From NCBI GenBank assembly GCA_964035545.1, contig OZ037771.1:10547408-10611407 (forward strand): a DNA stretch of 64,000 nucleotides, in the 5' to 3' direction. Made by a program: the position numbers and the translations under genes. Below the pieces are notes generated by a model that saw only the letters and a list, made by a program, of their open reading frames with translations, was not told where the DNA came from and did no database searches. Positions 12,475 to 26,100 of the stretch are shown piece by piece. The DNA is from Bugula neritina (taxonomy: Eukaryota > Bryozoa > Gymnolaemata > Cheilostomatida > Bugulidae). Position 1 is the first letter of the stretch, and each line of letters opens with the position of its first letter.

Positions 12475-14449
12475 TTTATTAAATTTATGAGACGCTTAAA
12501 CAAAAATTGCATATTTTGATTTGATCGAAACAATTCAAAACCTTGAAATTTTTAATTTAAATGGATTGGAGTAAGCAGGTAATTTGTGGAAATTTTTTCT
12601 TTACATATAACTTGCATTTTGACTTTGAGTAATCCAGCTTTAACAAATATCAAAAAAGTGATGTCAACTTGTAAAAGTTTTACAGCTGCTTGTTAATTCT
12701 GAAGATAATCAAGTTAAAAGGCCAAATTGACTAAAGTTCACACACACTATTATGTCTGGGATCAAAATTTTCTTCTTCCAATCAAAATTGACCAGGCATT
12801 GACTTAACACCACTTTAACTCAACTTTGACAGAAACTCTAAGTAAATCTAGGCCGCACTAATATTCAAATTTTAGTTACTGTAGGTGTATGGTAGAGCCT
12901 TGGAATTTTTTAAATAAACATGAATTTAAAATTATTATATTATACCAATATTGTAACTAAAGTAAGTTCCAATATAATTCATTATAAATTTTGTAATAAG
13001 TAATAATAAGTACTCCAATGTTAATAATTTTACCTACAAAGCATAATTATGATGGTTAGTATCATTATAATAAAACTCACTCTTAGCATTCATAAAGATA
13101 TAATATAATTTTCTAGTCTAGGGAGTACACCCATTACTTAAGTCATTAAGAATTTAATTTACAAGCTTAACTCTCAAAACAAGTCTGTGGTCACTGTGAT
13201 TTTAGCATGGACCAAAAGTAAAAGATAAATCTAAAGTAAGCTAAAATTAACACTTGATACATTTTAGGCTTAAAGGTGAGCCCAAGGCCAGAGCAGAGAG
13301 AGAGAGAGCCACTTTAAACTTTTTATGACATTTTCACAGCCCCAACACTCATCTACCCAAAATGATTGAAAGATTAAAATAGGAGGATAAATAAAAAAAA
13401 GATTGTGGAAGAGGATACTTCACCATTTTTCTGTGGCATCCTAATTTGTTGGACTAAGAAACCTGTGGCCCTACGGCATCTTTTAGACTAAAATAGTAAT
13501 CAGTGTAAATGTTTTTTACTTTTAGGGTCCCTCACCCTTTTCTCCAGACTGTGACCATTGCCCAAAACTAAATAGTAATTTGCTAATACGAATGTCTAAT
13601 ACTAATAGCCATAATTATAGTAATACTAAATCTAACAGACATCAGTTATACTAGTAGTAACGCTGACACTAATGGTAATAATACCACTACTTATGCTTAT
13701 AGTCTTTCCAATTCAATAATTTATTAAAATAATAAATTAATAATTACTATCATTATCATTATTTAGAATTATAATTAGCAGCATTATGCTTATAAATGAT
13801 AATCACTATAATATTAATTAGTATTAATATAACATTAACAGTAAGTACAACATTGAATTTGATTATGAATTATGCATGTTGATATAAAAATAAATTTAAT
13901 ATCACAGTGATGGTCTGTAGTCAAACTCATACTGATCATCATAGTAAATAAACTAAAAGTAAATGTAATGACTCATACTCATATTGATACTCATACTGAT
14001 ATTCATACTCACAATGACAGCTAGAGACATTGTGACTGAGTTTTTAATTTAAAGTCTAGAAATAAGAGTCTGAGTTGAAGTACATTCAATTTCATGACTC
14101 ATGAGCTTCAGCTTGCGTTAGATTTAGAGTTAATGTAAATGTAACACTAACTGCATTTTATTTTTCAAAACTGTCAAGTGTAATAACATATATTTGTTTT
14201 TGATATTCAACTTTATAGTAACAATTATAATATTAGATATTATATCTAATTTTATACCTTTAAACCCTAGTTTTTTTAATTACTGAGTTAGAGTGACCAG
14301 TTAACATATTTATCAACTTTCAGTTATCATTAATATAAAATTAAATATTATAATTCATAATTATTACTATTCAAATATTTATTCATTAGTTATTACTATA
14401 ACACTCAGGTCAGGTGTCATGACAATGGAAACAGTATTTAATACCGGCT
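12475..14449. other. Gene-free AT-rich intergenic DNA
   Basis: No coding or RNA feature is seen. It holds short GA tracts (near 13295) and degenerate ACTAATA/TAATACTA stretches, which look like decayed simple repeats. Confidence 0.55.
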
Positions 14450-15850
14450 CAAACGTAGCCCGTGTTAAAAAGTTTGCACTGGTCTGCTCCCACTCTTGCA
14501 GCCAGTGAAAAGTAAGTTAGGACAAAATGGAAAATCAGAGAAGTTCTAAAACAAGCAGAAAGCAGTGTTAGAACATTACTGGAATGCAACAACTAAAAAT
14601 ACCTAAACAGCAGACAGCACTTGTTGCAAAAGAGCTGAGCTGATATGATATAGATATTGCAGGTTTGAGTGAAACTTGGACCGCCCTCAATAATAGCTTT
14701 GTTGATAATGGTTAGACATTCTTTTGGAGTAGAAGAGGGGAGGAAGAGAGAAGAGAGTCAAGAGTGGGGTTTGCTACCAGGAATACAGCTATGCCTTATC
14801 TAGAACAAGAACCGACAGCAATATGAATTATTAAGCTCGACACTGCCACTAACAAAGAATAACTATGCCACAATAGTGAGTGCTTACGCATCAACGATGA
14901 CAAATCATGAGGAAAAGAGAAAGGAGTTCCACAATAAACTGAGAAAAACAGTGAAGAATATATCCATCTCAAACAAACTAATTATAGCCGGTGACTTCAA
15001 TGCAAGAGAAGGGTGTGAAGCTCAAAAGTGGCTGGGCGTTATTGGTACTCAAGGAATTAGAAAATGTAATATAACACAAATGAGGACTTGCTACTGGTAT
15101 TTTTTTCTGAATACTAACTTGTTACCAGCAGAACAGTTTTTAAACACATGCATCATAGAGCTACTTGGATGCACCCTCGTTCTAAACATTGGCACCTCCT
15201 GGATTCTGTGGTTACAAGACAGAAAGATCAGAATGATGTGCTAGATACCAGAGCAATGAGAGGGGCTGATTGCTCAACCGACCAAATTATGATCAGGTCC
15301 AAGCTAGCATTTGCCTTAAGGAAAGCAAATAACAAGACAAGAGGCAACTTAGCTTGCAAGATGAATGTGGGAAAACTGTAAAATGAGGATGTGTGACAGA
15401 AGTTTCAGGAATAGATAGATAAGGCAATGGACTACAAAAGTGATGACGGTGTAACCTTAGAAAAGAGATGAGACAGGTTAAAGACCTCAGCCCCCAGCAG
15501 AGCTACCAAAGTTCAGAGAGCAGAAAGAAAACATCAATATTGGTTTGATGAAAACGATGCGAAGCTGAATACATTGCCTGAGGAACAAAATAAGTCTAAA
15601 TCAAAAGCATAACAAAGGAGAACAAGAAATAGCACTGATGGATTAGCACAAGCCCGAAGCAAGTTGCAAAAGTACACTCGAGAAAAAAAATCTCAATGGC
15701 GGGAGAAAAAAGCAGAATCACTCCAACAGGCGGCTGATAAAAACAACGTGAAAACATTTTACAATGACCTTAGAGAAGTGCATGAGCCTGAGATATTGCC
15801 AAGAGAAATATGAAATAGAGATCAATCAACTTGAGTTCCAGGCAACAGAC
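14450..15850 (+). mobile_element. Decayed RTE-type LINE (endonuclease and linker remains)
   Basis: Reading across frameshifts and stops, the plus strand encodes pieces of an APE-type endonuclease of RTE elements: TALVAKELS, DIDIAGLSETW, FFWSRRGEE, LIIAGDFNAREG, TWMHPRSKHWHLLDSVVTRQ, then DCSTDQIMIRSKL. These are followed by the linker WFDENDAKLNTLPEEQ and KNNVKTFYNDLREV. Intact short frames are at 14876-15244 and 15148-15381. No reverse transcriptase core follows, so the copy is truncated at its 3' side and inactive. The boundaries are approximate. Confidence 0.85.
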
Positions 15851-15922
15851 AGCTAACAACAGAATTGCGTAGAGAGCTGCAACCAAATTCAAGCCAAATT
15901 CACGAAACAGTTATAGTCACAT

Positions 15923-15929
<7 letters not shown>

Positions 15930-15982
<53 letters not shown>

Positions 15983-15992
15983 GGAGAGGAAG
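15930..15992. repeat. (AG)n microsatellite with a G homopolymer
   Basis: A long AG dinucleotide run is followed by an uninterrupted G run and then mixed AG-rich sequence. It sits at the broken 3' side of the LINE remnant. Confidence 0.95.
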
Positions 15993-16059
15993 AGAAAGAA
16001 AGAGACTTCACACTCTGACCAAGTCTAACAGCTACAGTAAGTGAGTAACACTAACTGTA

Positions 16060-17163
16060 AGTGTAAGTGTAACCGTTTAACTTTAAGTTTACTACTAGTA
16101 CTAGTACTACTAGTATTAGACTATTAGTATTAGTATTAGTATTGCAGTATTACTATTACTATTAGTATTCTGTATTAGACTTAGTATAAAGTTTTACTCT
16201 ACTATTATTACTATTAGTATTAGTATTACTATAAGTATAACTATAAGATTAAGTATTACCATTACAGATAACTTAGACTCAGATTTAGAGACTATGCGAG
16301 TTACACTTACTATGTCTATACTGTAAGTGTAAGACTACGAGTAAGACTAGCCCCAAGTATAATTGCTAAGCCTAAGGGTTAAACCGCTAAGACCTAAGAC
16401 TTAATGCTAAAACTAAGAGTAAGAGTAAGAGTAGGTCTATGACTATAGAGTATCAGTATAGAGTTAGACTTACTCTTACTCTTAGTTTTACTCTTACAGT
16501 TACTCTAACTCTTAGTCTTACAATATGAATATCAATATGATTTTCTAAATAAAATTGGTTACCAGTGTAAATGGTTTTGATGAATTATTTAGTTTTTTTT
16601 TCAAAAGTAAATTACCAACACTACTATATTTATTATCAATATTATAATGGTAATACTGACTATGGTTAATTTTATAGTAAAGCTAAATGTAATAACTGTT
16701 CTGAGTTTCCACTTTTGTCAACGCAGGCGTGCTTCATATAAACTATAGAAGTATGAATTGTAGATTGAGTTATCTTCTTATTTTAATTATTGAGGCGAAA
16801 ATACACCTACAGGTTTTTATAGTCTATGGCCTATGCAGTGGTTGTGACGATGTTCTGAGACTAGAACGTGTTCACATTGACATCCGTTAAGAAATTTATT
16901 TCGCGCCTGCGATTTATTTGGTATTACCCAAACCACTTTCAAAACTGATTGACTTCTTAGTCATAACGACAGTGAATGTGATGAAAACTTGATTTAACCG
17001 TTGCTGTTTTGAGAAAAAAGTTTAAATAATTTTTTAACCCAGTGTTAGTTTTAACTTGAACTGCTATGTGTTAAGTATTAGTAACTCAAACTGATTAGAA
17101 AAACTAAAAGTAAATATATTTCGGTTTGTAATTCAAGTTCAAGCTGCAATCACCATCATCATC
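16060..17163. other. Degenerate TAGTAT-type simple repeats and RANBP2 upstream region
   Basis: 16080-16260 is rich in ACTAGT, TAGTAT and TTACTA trinucleotide-like repeats. The rest up to the RANBP2 start shows no coding sequence. The RANBP2 promoter and 5' UTR must lie here, but I see no distinct element. Confidence 0.5.
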
Positions 17164-20100
17164 ATGTATAAATCAAAAGCTAAAGTTGACCAGCAAGTTA
17201 ACCTTATTCTCGCCAAAGCCCGTGATGATAAAGAGGTAATACTAATAGTAATTGGCAATGCCAATTGCATAACATTAACTGTAACATTAAGTTTAACAAT
17301 AACTCAAAGTCAAACTAAGACTGAGTCACCGTGAAACTGTATCACTAGCTTTACTACAATTTGAATCATTATTAATTCAATATGAATATTAGTATTACGG
17401 TTATTAGTATTACTGTCAAAGTTATTAACGGTGACACTGACATTAAGTTGGTATAGCATAAGCATGTACTGATGTAGTAGTACTATTAGTATTACTATTA
17501 CTCATATTAGTATTACTATTAGTATTAGTACTACTACTACTAGTAGTAGTTATACTTATAGTTATACAGTTGTACTTACTCTTATAGTTATACTAATTCA
17601 GTAACTTTAATTGTTATTGTAACTCAAACTGTTTGTATTACTGTTAGTATACCGATATGGTGTACCTTTACCAAGTCTAAGACTAATACTAATAGTAAAT
17701 GTAATACTAATACACATAGTCAACGTCATACTCGTACTGATAGTCATAGTGATACTCATACTGAAACTGAAAGTTATTGTTATGCAAACTTACACACCTA
17801 ATCCCAGTCATTCACATAGAGATAATCATGTTAGTATGTCTGAGTCTCATTCATTCTGATGGTGATACTGTGATAGTGTATACTCAAATACTGAACTAGT
17901 TAAAGCAGTAAATGTTCTTTCTAGCTGGGGAGTGTTCTTGGTAACCCAACCATACTCATAATGGGAATGTGCTATAAATGGGCCTATTGGCTATGACATT
18001 GACTATAGTTATCAGTATCAATATTGTTGAATTTTTAAAATTATTATTTATTTTTTGTTAGTATTTCTCTTAGAAGTACTGTTAGTGTTAGAAACACTAA
18101 TAGTATATTACAGTTACTACTGGTCTTAGTATTAGTCGTCAATTCTGAGTATGACTCATGATCAAAAGCAGCCACTGCTGGTTTGAAGGATGTTATTATG
18201 ATATACTTGAAGTATTCTACGACCCCATCAGCCAGTATAATTATATTGAAAATTAGCTAAGTGTATGCTTAAAGTTATGGGCTAAAACTTGAAGCCTCAG
18301 TCTGTAAACTATACATTACAAGTAAAAGTGATGTATTACATTTACTGTTAATGAAAATATTGGTATCAGTTGTTAATGTTATAATGATAATACTTAGCTT
18401 TATCTGATGTTGATTGGGCATCATAAATTTATTTTTACTCCAGTTCTAGGAGGAGTGTAGTTATGAGTACTACAATAATGTTTTAACTTAGGGTGACTAT
18501 AGTTATGAGAAATAACATCAACTATAAGTAGTGTTCTATAAGCCTTACACAGGTACACATAGTTTATAGTGGTTGCAATCATGTTATCGATGGTAATCAT
18601 AATCACAAAAACACCACATAGGTAGCTACAGTTTACTGTCTATTTTTTGACTAGTCAATGTTTCAGATTTGATAAATTACCTATGCTATGTGTAATATAA
18701 TTCTTACTCAGCTTTGTGTCTGCAGTTTGATTTTCCCCCATGTGCTGATGATCATTGGGGTTAGTAATTGCTCGGTGTCTTGAGGTTTATAGGTTTACAA
18801 CTTGAAGCAAAAGCTAGGAAATCAAAGTGTTTTGTTAGTTTTAGTATGAATAGCTGAAAGCGGTCTCACCCCAGTGACTCTTGACTAATGCAGCATTTCA
18901 GCCTCTCTCTGAAAATAGCTGAACTGTGTTGATGAAATGTACATTAAGGGAAGATATTTGTTTGAAATAGAATGTATGCATTAATATGTTATCTCTTGAA
19001 AAGTCTGTATGAAAATTGGTGGACAATAGCTGCACACATAGCTATGATTATATACAAAGTATTGGAATTTTTCCTCACAGTTTACTTTTTAGTGAATATT
19101 CTTGCAGGTGCTGGTAGTTTTTTCAAAAGTGGCAATAATTGTTGAAAGGCATTGAGTTTTGTCAAAAGAAACTTAATCAGTAATCTCCAGTCAAAATCCT
19201 ACTTGACTTTATTTTATGAACTGGTTTGTTGTTTATGTGTGTAGTCATGCTAAGTTTGTATTGTAAGTAGCAAGTGTTATGACTTGGTATTCTTTTGAAC
19301 ATCTAGTTTCACTTTGGTGCTGCTTGAATGCTCATAAACTAATGTATTTGAGGAGAAGGGCAAATGGCATATTAGCACACTTTTCTTAAATTTATTGAGT
19401 GGGATTAGTGGCTGTGAAGGTTGGCCTGCTCGCACCCTCGTCCTACCAAATTATACAGTGCACTTGTAGCTATTTCCTTGCAATATTGATTTTTACAGGT
19501 TTAATAGTTAGCAGGCATCTTTTCATTGTTTTTGAATTAGTTGGGGGAATTCCCTGTTCCATTATTTGTTTTCTTGAATTGATTGGAACAGTATTATACA
19601 ATACACTACCAATTACTAGAAGCTCTCCTAACGAATAGGTATATTGATCAATCATCAATCAAATTATGCATTAGAAATAGGGATTTACCAGAGGAAAGTT
19701 AATAAACAAACTCTTTCTAGAATTGTTATACCCCACTAAAAATATGCTGCCATTTTATATTTAAACAAGATGACTATAAATTCATCTATTGTGTGCATCT
19801 CTTGACTTCTTCCACACTAGTAACTCATCTAATGTTTCTAGAGGCTTATTGGCATTGCTGTACACTGCCTAGCCATGTAGTTAGGCCACGGTATAAATGT
19901 GTGTCAGAAGTCAGTATGGGTATAAGGTATTCAACCTAGAAGGTGATTACACTATCCATTGTGGCAGGTGCTTTGTCAAAGCCAGCAATATTTTCTATTG
20001 TAGAAAACTCTCAAAGGATACCAACTAGGAAATCTTTACTTCCAAGCCAAAGAGTATGAACAAGCTAAGAAGTATGAATACCTTTAAAATAGTGATTTTC

Positions 20101-23100
20101 CCAGAGCTAATATTTCACAGCCTACTTTCTAACGTTTTATTACACTTTCTTGTCTATGTGTGTAACACACTTACATAGTGTGACTTTAGTTGTATGCATA
20201 ATGTATGCTACAGACTCTCTGGCCATAATGCTCTAGCGTTAGCATGTTCATATGAAAGTATTTTATATTTGGCATACATTATGTACTCTACTATGTGCCA
20301 GTATTGTCCACTCTTGCTAACTGGTGGAATTACATTTGTTATCCACTAGAATCTAGATTATGTACGATTTACCCCTGAATGAAAATGTTGCATTATTTAT
20401 CTGTTAATTTTCCAGCCCACTTGTATATACTTACTTTGCAATTACACTGTGTGTGGCTATGCCTTTCCTTCAGATATGTGTCCATGTTCCTGAATGTTAA
20501 AGAGCAGTATGCTCCTGCACACAAACTCCTCGCCCAGATATATGAAAGGAGCTCATCACAAGATGACCTCAAGAAGGCCATTAGCTGCTATAAGAGGTCA
20601 TATGAACTTGATGATAGTCAAAGTCCTCTGACGCTGAAGAGTGGGTCTCCCTTCTATATAATATGATTCTATGTTTCTCTGTTGGTTGAACCATGAATAG
20701 ATTTCTTGAAATAGTCTCAAATAATGTGTGCAGGTAAGCCAGTCTCTTGCTGCAGTTCAGTATGTTATTGTGGTGTTACAGTTTGCTCAATATACCTGAG
20801 GATTGACATACCTAATGAGATGGCCTCTACAGTTATGTATTGGATAGACAAAGCCAAATTACACTACCCCAATGATCCTGTCATATTCAACCTACAGGTG
20901 TGTACTACCCTTCATTATATCAACTCCCCACACTATAAGCTTGCTGTAAAAACCCCTCATTAGAACTGGTCATCTTGGAATTGGGATTGAATTTTACATG
21001 CCAACAGGCTTTTTGACTCCCAACATTATGTTGTGCACAGAACTTGCTTGTCCAAGCGAAAATTTGCAGCAAACTTCTTCACTTACATTACCTTTTAGTC
21101 TTGCAAAGCTTGCCGACCACAGTGCAGCTCTCACACTGCTCTGCCAATCACAGTGCAGCTCTCACACTGCTCTGCCAATCACAGTGCAGCTCTCACACTG
21201 CTCTGCCTATCATAGTGCAGCTCTCACACTGCTCTGCCTATCATAGTGCAGCTCTCACACCACTTTGCTAATCACAGTGCTGTGTTTGAAGACATCTGTT
21301 TAGCTAGATGTTACTAAATGATCATAGGCTTACAGAAAATAATGATAGACTTAGTATCTTTCATGGGAAAGTCTGGAATTGTGGGCACATGTTAACTATT
21401 CTAATAGACAGATGTTGTATGTAGCTAATCCAGAACTACCTTTGTTTATTTAGATTTTAGCATGACATCATGCAAAGATGAAATGACACACTTCAAGAGT
21501 TGTGTTCCCTCTTTGTATGCTTCTCTCATAAGTGTTATACTCATGTCATGTTTACTATAGCTCCCATGCTTATGAATTTTTATTGTTAAATGGTGTGCAA
21601 CGTCAAACCAAACATCATGCAACCTTCTCCTATTTTACTGGCATCAACATTGTAATCAGATGGACACAGTGAACACACCCTTTAAAGATCAGCTGAAACT
21701 TAGAGTACAACTCCTATTTTGTATTGGAGTTGTGGTTATAGTGTTTCTGTATAATGCACTTGGTATTTCTATTAAAGAAACTCTGTTTGGATTGAGCAAA
21801 CCATAGCTGTCTCTATGCTATATTTTATCGATTCATATAACCAGAATTATAATAACTTTTGATACCTTCTACCTGCTTCAATATCCAAATTTGATATTGA
21901 TTGGCTCATGATTTGTCTTCTCTTGTAAAGTTATTTACAAGTTTGCTACATGCTTTGAGGCCATGTTAAGAGGACAGAGGTTGCTTGTAGACATGTGCAT
22001 ATGGACCGATTGTTGTTTCAGGAAAGACTGATCAGCCAATCACTGAGTGCTGCCACAGATGACTGTGTTGGTGAAGAGTCGGCAGCAATGGAAGAGCTGC
22101 TCACAACCAACTTGGTTAGTCTCTAGTTGATTAGTTGACTGCGTGGAAATATGACTGATTGCAGTATTTGCAGCTGCATAATAGGTTTGTCCAACAGCTG
22201 TGAAGAGTTACAGGGCTGTTGCATCTCCGTGCATAAAATGTGCTGAAAACTGAGACACATGATTATGTTTGGGACAACTAAAAGTGTTTTTTATTTATAC
22301 TCGCACTAACAAGCTGACCCATTTCCTGTGATACTCACTATTTACATCCTCTTTGAAAGTGTGTACAAGTTTTTCATGAAGTGATGATGTATGTCGTGTG
22401 TACTTGCAGAGGTCGCGACCTTTAGAGGTCAGTGTCCGTCTCAAGTTACTTCGATGTCTGGAGAGATCACAGAAGTATGATGTGGCTCTGAGCTACATAA
22501 AGGATGTGGTAGAGGAGTGGCCGTACTGTGAGAGCTTTGAGTGGTATAATTACACAGCTAACCTACTCAAGGTTTGTGCTTTCTTTTGGGTAACTGTCTA
22601 GACAGAAAATAAGTCATTATTTTGGCTAGTCAGTATCATTTCAGTAGTTTTTAATCAATATTTTGTGTCAGACTATAGCCATTTGCAACCATTCTCTGCT
22701 CTAACCAGATTTTGCTCTTCCACCTTGATGCCTGTTTGTTACAGTTTGTTGTAAAAAGTGAAGATGAAACAGGCTGGTGCTTGTATTTACTCAGCAACTT
22801 TGGTGCCGCAAGAACTGCAATAAAAGACAAGCCTGAGAAAGTGGCAGTTGATGTTCTCCAAAGGTGAGAGGGTTTTGGGGTGAATTTTTTAGGGGAATGG
22901 ATTGAGATTGGGGGGTAGGTACTTGCATGATGTTTCTGTAATACATATCAAACAATTGTCAGTAAGGTATGTGACAGGTGCCAGTAAGGTGTGTGACAGG
23001 TGCCAGTAAGGTGTGTGACAGGTGTTGGTAAGGTGTGTGACAGGTGTTGCTAAGGTGTGTGACATGTGTTGGTAAGGTGTGTGACAGGTGTTGCTAAGGT

Positions 23101-26100
23101 GTGTGACATGTGTCAGTAAGGTGTGTGACAGGTGTTGGTAAGGTGTGTGACAGGTGTTGGTAAGGTGTGTGACAGGTCAGTATTACAGTACAGACATACT
23201 ATTTGTGCAGGCTGGACCAGGTTCTGCACAGCTCTCTGCAGCAGAAAGGAGACATTGTTACTGCTGTGAGAGCTGAACTCCTCTCTCAACTCATGTTACT
23301 CTCAGCCAATCTACTCTCTCGACGAGGTGCTGACTCGTCTACCGTATCAGCTCTGTATGTGGCAGCATTTAGCCGAGACTCTGTTTCCTCAGCCAACACA
23401 GGGAGTATAGGCGGGGAGCTGCGGGCCTTTCTTCAGTTGATAGACAAACTGCGAGCTCACAGGCTAGTTCAAGCTGGTGGGTGCTAACTCTCTTACTCAT
23501 TGACTTGAATTGTTGTGCCTCGGCACACAGTTCTGTGTGTAACTTCCTTTCTAAGCTGTTCTTCTCTCCTCTGCAGGGTATCTGGTGCTGGACAGGATGT
23601 CAGATACTGATGGGCTTAACTGGTTGAGAAAAATATCTCACAGGTTCTTCCCCACTGAGGTAGTAATGTGTATATTACACTGTATATAGTATACATAACT
23701 GCACTATATGTATAGTGTAATAGTGTGTGCAATATGTACACTATATATGTAGCATATATAACTACACTTTTATATAGTATATACTGCTGAGTAAAATTGT
23801 ATATAGAGGTAATACTATATATAGTATACTACATTGAAATTCCTGCTGATAATTCACCTGCATAGAATAACTCATTTCTTTAATGAGCTGTGATGTAAGC
23901 ATTACCTTTTAGATTGTATTCTACAATCTACATTCAGAACTGCTATGTACATGTACCTTACAGGGCAAGAAGCTGCTGTATGCCTCTATCTTTGGTGCAG
24001 TTGACAGTTCAGCCACGACTTCTCTCTTCTTATCCGAGTCTTCACTGGAGACAGTTCAGCCTCAGCTCCCAGACAGAGAGGATTTGGTGAGACTAAGTGC
24101 GGTGGCTCAGTCACTCTACCCCAACTCTCTGCACTACCAGGCATGGCTGGCACTAAGACTGCCTGAGAAGGAACTCAGTGACTGTAAGTGTGTGGTATTC
24201 ATGCTCTCCAGTTATCCCACCGTTTGTTCTCTGATAAACTAGCTTCTCTTGAAGTTTAGTTTGCTGAAAAAAACTTTTAGTGGTGGTTGGTTGTTGCATA
24301 TAATGTCAGGCTTCACATAACACTCTAGTTTTGCCTGTTCAGTAATCTTATGCCAGCATAGAGGATTACATCTTGCTTAGCAGCCTTAGGAGTTGTGTTT
24401 TCATTTGTAACTCGTACCATAACAGCAGACAACTCCTCAAATGAATTTTAGCAATGACCACTTGTAAATAATTTACAACAGATAATTTCTAGCAGAATAT
24501 ATCAACATAGAATGTCTGTCTTTTAGAGTATGTTGTTTGCTCCAAGATAATATGGTTGTGTGTTGTTGTGTTACTACATGGTATACAGTTACATTGCCAC
24601 ATGGTATAGAGTTACATTACCACATGGTATAGAGTTACATTACTACATGGTATAGAGTTACATTACCACATGGTATACAGTTACATTACCACATGGTATA
24701 CAGTTACATTACCACATGGTATACAGTTACATTACCACATGATATACAGTTACATTACCACATGGTATACAGTTACATTACCACATGGTATAGAGTTACA
24801 TTACCATCTGCTTGTAGACATACTGAATCTGATACCTCACCTAGCCTTCTCTCCAACACGACTCACTGCAAGTGAGCCGGAGAGTATTTCGCAGGTAGAC
24901 ATGGCAACCTACCTCCTTCTTACCTGCTACAGTGTTAAGTCTAAGCTTAGCGAGTTTCCTACTAGGAAAGTCACTGAGTTGAGGGTGTCTGACCTCACCC
25001 CCGTCCTCTGTTCAGACAGCCAGGCTCAGTGGTGGAATGCAGTCTACGAGTCTTGTGGACAGACCTCTTCAAACGGGTGTGTTCTATCTACTCTGTTCTG
25101 TCTACTCTGTTCTGTCTACATACAAACTCTACACACAAACTCTACACACAAACTCTACACACAAACTCTACACACAAACTCTACACACACAAACTCTACA
25201 TACAGGCTCTTTCTATACAGTACTTGGCTCAACTAATTTAAGCGTTTTCTGCCAGTCCCTGATTGAATTTTTGTTGAAAGTGTGAATTCAATCTAAAGAG
25301 TTGCTAGCTATTGTAATATTCTCCACTAATTCTGGGTATCTAGTGCACCACCTTTTTCCTTAGCTGGGTTCTAGGTGCTAAACATGTTAGTCAAAATTTT
25401 ATCAAATTATTAAATGCACGTTTAGACTCACTTAAATTTATAATGTTTAGGTTGTGGTATGTAGTGTGTAGCAGGGGGGGGGGGGGTACACACTTTAGAC
25501 TGTGAAGATTATTTTAGCATTCCTGGTAATGAGTTTCAGTTACTTGTTGGTCAATGCACAGCTGGTATGCATAATATTTCCGCAGAGCTAATTTGGTGAA
25601 ACAATCTTTTATTTCTCATTATAAAAACACAAATTATTTGAATTAATTACAAACATACTAACTTCCACAATAAAATGCTGAATAATAGTATTTTATAGTC
25701 ACGTGGGTTATTTACAAAAGGAACAAGTTAAAAATATAAATTTAATTCGGATATGAATACACTATATATAAATGACACAAAAATATACATATATATTGGC
25801 ATAACTTTTTCACTATTAATTGTTGAGTTATGGAATGTATCTGGTTTTCAACTCCAGAATTCTCACAACTCTAGTTATCTTCCATGGGCTTTCAGCTAAT
25901 TGTAGAGGTAGGCTAGCGGAAAGACTGTTGTTAGTAAAGTCAGCAGGGAGTAACTGTATGAGGCAGCGCTGTTACACAAATCTCCAGTGCACTTGCACAC
26001 CGTCATAGTGTTGGATGTACTGCATCCAACCTTCAGATAGCTGGCTAGTTCGTTTGTTTGGCAAGCTCTTGAAACTATCAACAAACATCACATGCTATAT

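Noticed and set aside
19399-19658. Overlapping hydrophobic frames on both strands in RANBP2 intron 1
   Set aside because: No homology, no splice sites in phase, and both strands are open in the same place, as expected by chance.
24670-25236. 188-codon plus-strand frame
   Set aside because: Only 24818-25076 is RANBP2 exon 11; the ends are 23-bp and 13-bp arrays read through.
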